A stretch of DNA of 64,000 nt. It comes from Gonocerus acuteangulatus (Eukaryota > Arthropoda > Insecta > Hemiptera > Coreidae). Below the pieces are notes generated by a model. It made no database searches and was not told the origin of the DNA. It saw nothing but the letters and a program-made list of their open reading frames with translations. The translations under genes and the position numbers were made by a program. The first letter of the stretch is position 1. Each line of letters starts with the position of its first letter. The stretch is from positions 52,282,774 through 52,346,773 of the forward strand of contig OX328127.1 in assembly GCA_946811695.1 (NCBI GenBank), given 5' to 3'. Shown here piece after piece: positions 59,564 to 64,000 of the stretch.

Positions 59564-62030
59564 CGATGCATCGGAATTAGGGCCATTAGCGCCGAATATT
59601 ATTGTTTAATATTTTGGTTCATTAATAAAAACATTTATATAAGAATTCCCTGTAAAAACAATAAGGCTGGCTGTTCTTTTGGTATTCAGACATATATAGG
59701 AAGGTTGTTTTTTTTTTTTGGGTTGTTGTAAGATTACCCAAGTATAGTATGCTAAATGACTTAAATTTTTTCTTTGTACTTGTTCAGGAAGATGTGTAGA
59801 GGTAAGACTATTAAAAATATATTTTATATACTTTGTAAATCATGTCTCTGAATTTTACATCTTCATACCTATGATCTAATGCTACTATTAGCCATGAGGT
59901 TAAAATATGTTTGAGCCCACAGACTCGTAGATTTCCACAGAATCGTGGGAATTTTGTGACTTATAAGAAACATGATTGAGTTTTAATGTGGGAATTTTTA
60001 AAAATATACAATAAAGTCTTACTTCATAGGATCACGTAAATATTCTCATGTCAGATCGCTCATATTATTCGAGATAACATTACATGTGTGTTTACGAACT
60101 ACTTTTTAATTATACTATGTACAAAATTAATTTGTATGATAAAAATGCAAATTTTCATTAGCTTATAGAGTAAGTTCCTTTTGCCGAAGAAGACTTAATT
60201 TCAATAAATATTATGTAAAATGTCATATTATATTGAGTTTATTTAAATGCTGGAAGGCTTATTTACAAGATGGAATGTGTTCGAAAGACGGAGCAGCGAA
60301 TAAACAAGTTGAAAAGTTCGATAATCAACGAATTGGAATTTACAGAATTTAACAAAAATTATAGTTTAAAGAATAGTGGAAAGGGCCGATAAGCACTCAT
60401 GGTTGGTGTAAAAGCAAAAAATATTCTAATTCGATGTCCAACAAATAGAATTAGATTTTTTTTTTTTATTTTTAATGCCTTTGCAAGGCTCCAATGCTTA
60501 TCGTTTTACCTTAAAGCTTATTTCAGGTGCTTTGTACTAGATTATTATTCTTAAAAAAGAATGAAACCTGTAATTCATCAAATGCTGTCCAAACAACCAT
60601 AGCAGCATGTAACCACGACTCTGGGGAATGCGTGAGCTATGCCATTTAGACCGAAAGTGGTGGGAAATTATATGAAATTTTGGCGGGAATTAGCGCTTCG
60701 TGTTACAAGCGCCCTTAGCTTTCGGCAGTCAGCTGTAAACATGTTTTAAGATGGAGTTACTCACACACAGTCTCATGTCTGAGAGCAGTTAAACATGATG
60801 AAATGCATTGTACCATTTAAACTAACTATATGACCTCCGAACACGACTACATTCCTAAACGAAGAAGTTTTAATCCCTATGTTATCTGGGTTTTTTTTTT
60901 TCGTATTATTGCAATAATTTATTTATTTTGAATTCGCCTCTCATCAGTCGACGGTCTTCCTAATATTAAAACATTATATTTCTGGAAATACTTTTTTTTG
61001 AACTAACACATATTGTTTTGACCACACAAATTGAAAGATATTTTGATTTCGGCTTCTTTAGGATTAGAAAAGTAAATATTAGGACTAGTCCTTTCAATAA
61101 ATCACTGTCGTCGTCAAGGGTCTTAACAGGAACAATGACGAAACACCATAAGTTTATGTTAGTGATATTTGGGACATTAACATAAAAGGTCTTCTTCTAG
61201 GTGCAATAATTTGGTCTTTGGACGCATATTTTATTCGTTGTAAGGGATTGCGCTTTCACTGTTTCGATAGTTAACCAAACATTGAACGATATATGTTTGG
61301 AAGCAGGGTTTGAGGCACGGCATAAGAGGCTCAATATACAAAATTACGTGCAAGTACCTAGAAAAACTTTAAATACTGCTAGAAAATTTCACTGATATAG
61401 CTGAGTTAATATTTATTGACGCGTTTGGTATAATAGTCAAAATGTATACGGTCATTAAATCCGGGAATGGAATTGGCTGTTTCTGTGAGAAAAAAAAAAG
61501 GTTTCAACATTAATTAATTTTTAGAAGAATTATTTTTGGCCCTTCATGTTGGCCATGTAGAGAAAACACTGAAAACTAAATAAATACCACGTGGTGACAA
61601 ATTAACACCAATCAGATGATGATCATGCAGTGTAGCCACCAAATAAAGTTGGACAATCCTTTTAGTTACACTATTTTAGTTAATAAGGTTTTCTTATTTC
61701 TTCTAGGATATGTAGTTATACTATAGATGTCCTGGTTAAGAATGTTATATAACACTTAATTAATTAACTAATCTTTTTAAATGTATATGCGTCGATGAGT
61801 ATTGCGTGTTCAACCTATCGACGACTAAGTGTGTAAATGCTTTCAATAATAAGTGTCCGGTTGTAGAATGTTTTCACCTATAATGCAGTCAACACCTGCT
61901 TATATAGATATGCGTGAACATTGCCTTCCTTGCTCCGATGAACATATATTATCATACAAAATTTCTAGTTCATGGTCGTTCGGATGGGGGACCATCTGCG
62001 ACAAATTCTCCACTAGCATATAGCTATATA
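59562..62030. other. AT-rich DNA, nothing assigned
   Basis: No gene or recognised repeat. A slightly GC-richer patch lies at 60600-60740. Confidence 0.4.
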
Positions 62031-62031
62031 T

Positions 62032-62036
<5 letters not shown>

Positions 62037-62072
<36 letters not shown>
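62037..62072. repeat. (TA)n microsatellite
   Basis: About 17 TA units. Confidence 0.95.
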
Positions 62073-62077
<5 letters not shown>

Positions 62078-63695
62078 TGAAGAGATGGCCGATGAGGGTT
62101 CAAATCGACGGAACAAAGCGACCTTCCTACATGTGGGATATGGCAAATCCCCTTGAAATAAATGTGGACCAAACTAAGACTCAATAAGTGCTAAAAATTA
62201 TGAAGACAATAGGTCTTGTGTAATTTTATTTTTGGTTTTGTAGTAGTTCAAAAAACAGCCAATCCAAGATTAGTGTCGATATCATAAATCGATACCCAAA
62301 TAACCTGACATGCCAATCTTATACACACTTACTTGGAAACTGTTGAATTGCAGATTGGACAGAATCTAGAGCTGTTTAAGTGTAATTTGAATATCATGAC
62401 CCAGTCTCGATTTTCTTGCTTATTATTTTGACCTATAAATCATTCGGTATCGGCTTCTTTTGTAAGGCATTACTCCAAGAAAAATATTGTCTGCTTTCTT
62501 TCCAGATCATACTACTTAAATAAATACTAAATAAAGTATTAATATATTTAAAAACCACTATAGTTTGTAAAAAAGGCCAATTCAAAATCAGATGTTAATG
62601 ATTTGTACTCGACCCAAATTCAATAATCGACCCTATTTTTGTACTTTTAACAGTCCCATTTAGTAGCATGAGATACTCAGCTGGAATAACAGACGGTCAA
62701 AACCCTACATCCACACCATCCATGAATTAAAATACCTTTGAATTTATAATTTTTATAATAATTTTTCTTCTTGTGATTCTCAAGCTGTGTCCATTGTTTG
62801 AGTGTGATTCCACATCTTTGGCGGCAGTGGAATCTCATGAATCCAAGTCTGAATCTCGATAAAATATCGTGTACTGAAAAGTGTACTTTGTCAGTGAAAT
62901 AAGCTGTTGCTGTTAAACAATAAACCGCTTAAATTCAAAGTGATTTAACACATAATTTTTGAATTTTCAGCTTTTATTACTTCTATCATTTTTAATAGTG
63001 ACACAGACAACTTCTTCCTTTACCCCCTGGCCCTCTATATAAAATGAAACAATATTATTTAATATATTAATATTATTGATTGTCGATATTGTTAATCGAA
63101 ATCTATTTGCTTTCTAATTGAATCGACCTATTAAGGAATGGACCTTGGATCCATTAGGACAGCACTAGTACGAGAAAAATGTCTACTCATTACTGTCTTT
63201 AGTGAACGAAATGCAAGATAAGTCAAAATAGAACTGAATAGACCCGACCATTTCATGACCTAATATTATCCTCGAGTAGAAATAGGTCTACGGATAAAGC
63301 AGTAGTCAATTCATTCAGCTTCTCGGTGAAGTGGAGATGAGATGGAATCGATGATATCGCAAAGAAAAATATATATTGACAAATAAAACAATTGTAAAAG
63401 CGAATGGTTATATAATTTCAAAAGAGTATTACATTATTTGTTTATGATAAAGATATTAATTGTTAATGCATTGATGATAGTTTCTTTAAGAGCATATTGT
63501 GCGTAGGCTGCCATGATATATTGTGAGCCTGCGAGATGTCTATATGTCTTGAGGCTTAAAGGTGGACTAAGTCAGCTGTTTCACTCCAACTTCTTGCCCA
63601 TTAATAGGCAAACGTGACGATTTTACTACCTAGAAGTAAACGTCACTCAATAGGATCAATAATTTTTTTTTTTTTTTGCTCTTCTATGCAGTCAT
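62073..63695. other. AT-rich DNA, nothing assigned
   Basis: No gene or recognised repeat. A T-run of 15 lies at 63663-63677. Confidence 0.4.
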
Positions 63696-63699
63696 CTCC

Positions 63700-64000
63700 G
63701 AAGTAGGTCTAAATGATTCCGAATAGGCCAAAGAGGCATCAAAGTCTTCGACAAGGCCTACAGCAGAGGGCGTGGCCTATTGGCACCAGGAGAGGGATTG
63801 GGCGAGGGAGCCAGCTTCGGCTAATAAAGTGAAAAAATCCCGAGGCTCCCGACAATCTGTGTGCAGAGCAATTTGGCGCGTCGGCGCCTACTCCCGCGTT
63901 TTTTTCCCCACTGCGCCATTAGAAGAGTTTTTGCAGACTCGATCCAGTATTCCCACAGGCCGATCTGGAGCAACGACTGCATGTCAGCAGACAGAACTCC
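63700..64000. promoter_or_regulatory. GC-rich island at the window edge
   Basis: The most GC-rich non-exonic stretch near this edge, with GGGCGTGGCC (Sp/KLF-like), GGCGCGTCGGCGCC and CCCGCG. No Iroquois N-terminal motif was found on the minus strand, so it is not called an exon. It could be an enhancer or lie close to the missing mirror 5' exon and promoter. Confidence 0.3.

Noticed and set aside
63700..64000. Possible mirror first exon in the terminal GC-rich stretch
   Set aside because: No ATG-led frame with Iroquois-like sequence on the minus strand; kept only as a GC-rich island.

Overview
This window looks like one AT-rich euchromatic locus from an arthropod, most probably an insect. 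It has a single confidently recognisable host gene: the 3' part of the Iroquois-class homeobox gene mirror (mirr), on the minus strand. Three coding exons at 41794-41903, 13373-13677 and 7257-7657 join in phase across GT-AG introns. They give the last ~271 residues: the pre-homeodomain block, the TALE homeodomain, an acidic/Ser-rich linker, a KPRIWSLAD motif and a poly-Ala tail. The first coding exon or exons are not visible and probably lie beyond position 64000. The residues just before the homeodomain and the [11 protein letters not shown] start of helix 1 favour mirror over araucan/caupolican. The order within insects (beetle, hemipteran or other) cannot be settled from the sequence.

Layout: 1-1660 is a decayed protein-like stretch followed by a repeat complex (about four ~122-bp tandem units between two ~90-bp direct repeats, a GTGA microsatellite and a short tail). 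1661-7256 is AT-rich DNA downstream of the mirror stop codon; it contains the 3' UTR and an inverted-repeat-bounded block. 7257-7657, 13373-13677 and 41794-41903 are the exons. The introns (5.7 kb, 28.1 kb, and >22 kb upstream) hold most of the window and are full of repeats. These include about twenty (TA)n arrays, long A/T homopolymers, tRNA-derived SINEs (one intact, with target-site duplication and a ~55-nt poly(A)), two minus-strand retroposon tails with exact target-site duplications, two non-LTR retrotransposon fragments (RNase H and C-terminal zinc-knuckle regions), a deleted mariner with both inverted repeats, a pair of short inverted-repeat MITEs, a 270-bp perfect-type palindrome, a ~930-bp foldback element and a 27-bp minisatellite.

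Within the introns are GC-richer, non-coding islands (for example 10.4-10.8, 12.0-12.4, 14.35-14.56, 31.2-31.6, 34.7-35.1, 40.14-40.34, 43.2-43.8, 46.1-46.6, 51.6-51.75, 53.7-54.1 and 63.7-64.0 kb). Several carry clusters of GATA cores, TALE-type TGACA and TAAT motifs. Iroquois loci are known to be controlled by distant enhancers and by GATA factors (pannier in Drosophila), so these are the best regulatory candidates; that is inference.

The most unusual signal is a recurrent hammerhead-ribozyme-like core (CTGANGA, stem, GAAAC(G/ATG)TC) at 8.39, 10.03-10.14 (twice, as an inverted pair), 21.80 and 47.00 kb. It resembles those reported in Penelope-like retroelements. The 47.00-kb copy keeps a paired stem I, a paired stem II and a palindromic stem III. 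No prokaryotic gene, CRISPR array or true tRNA/rRNA gene was found.
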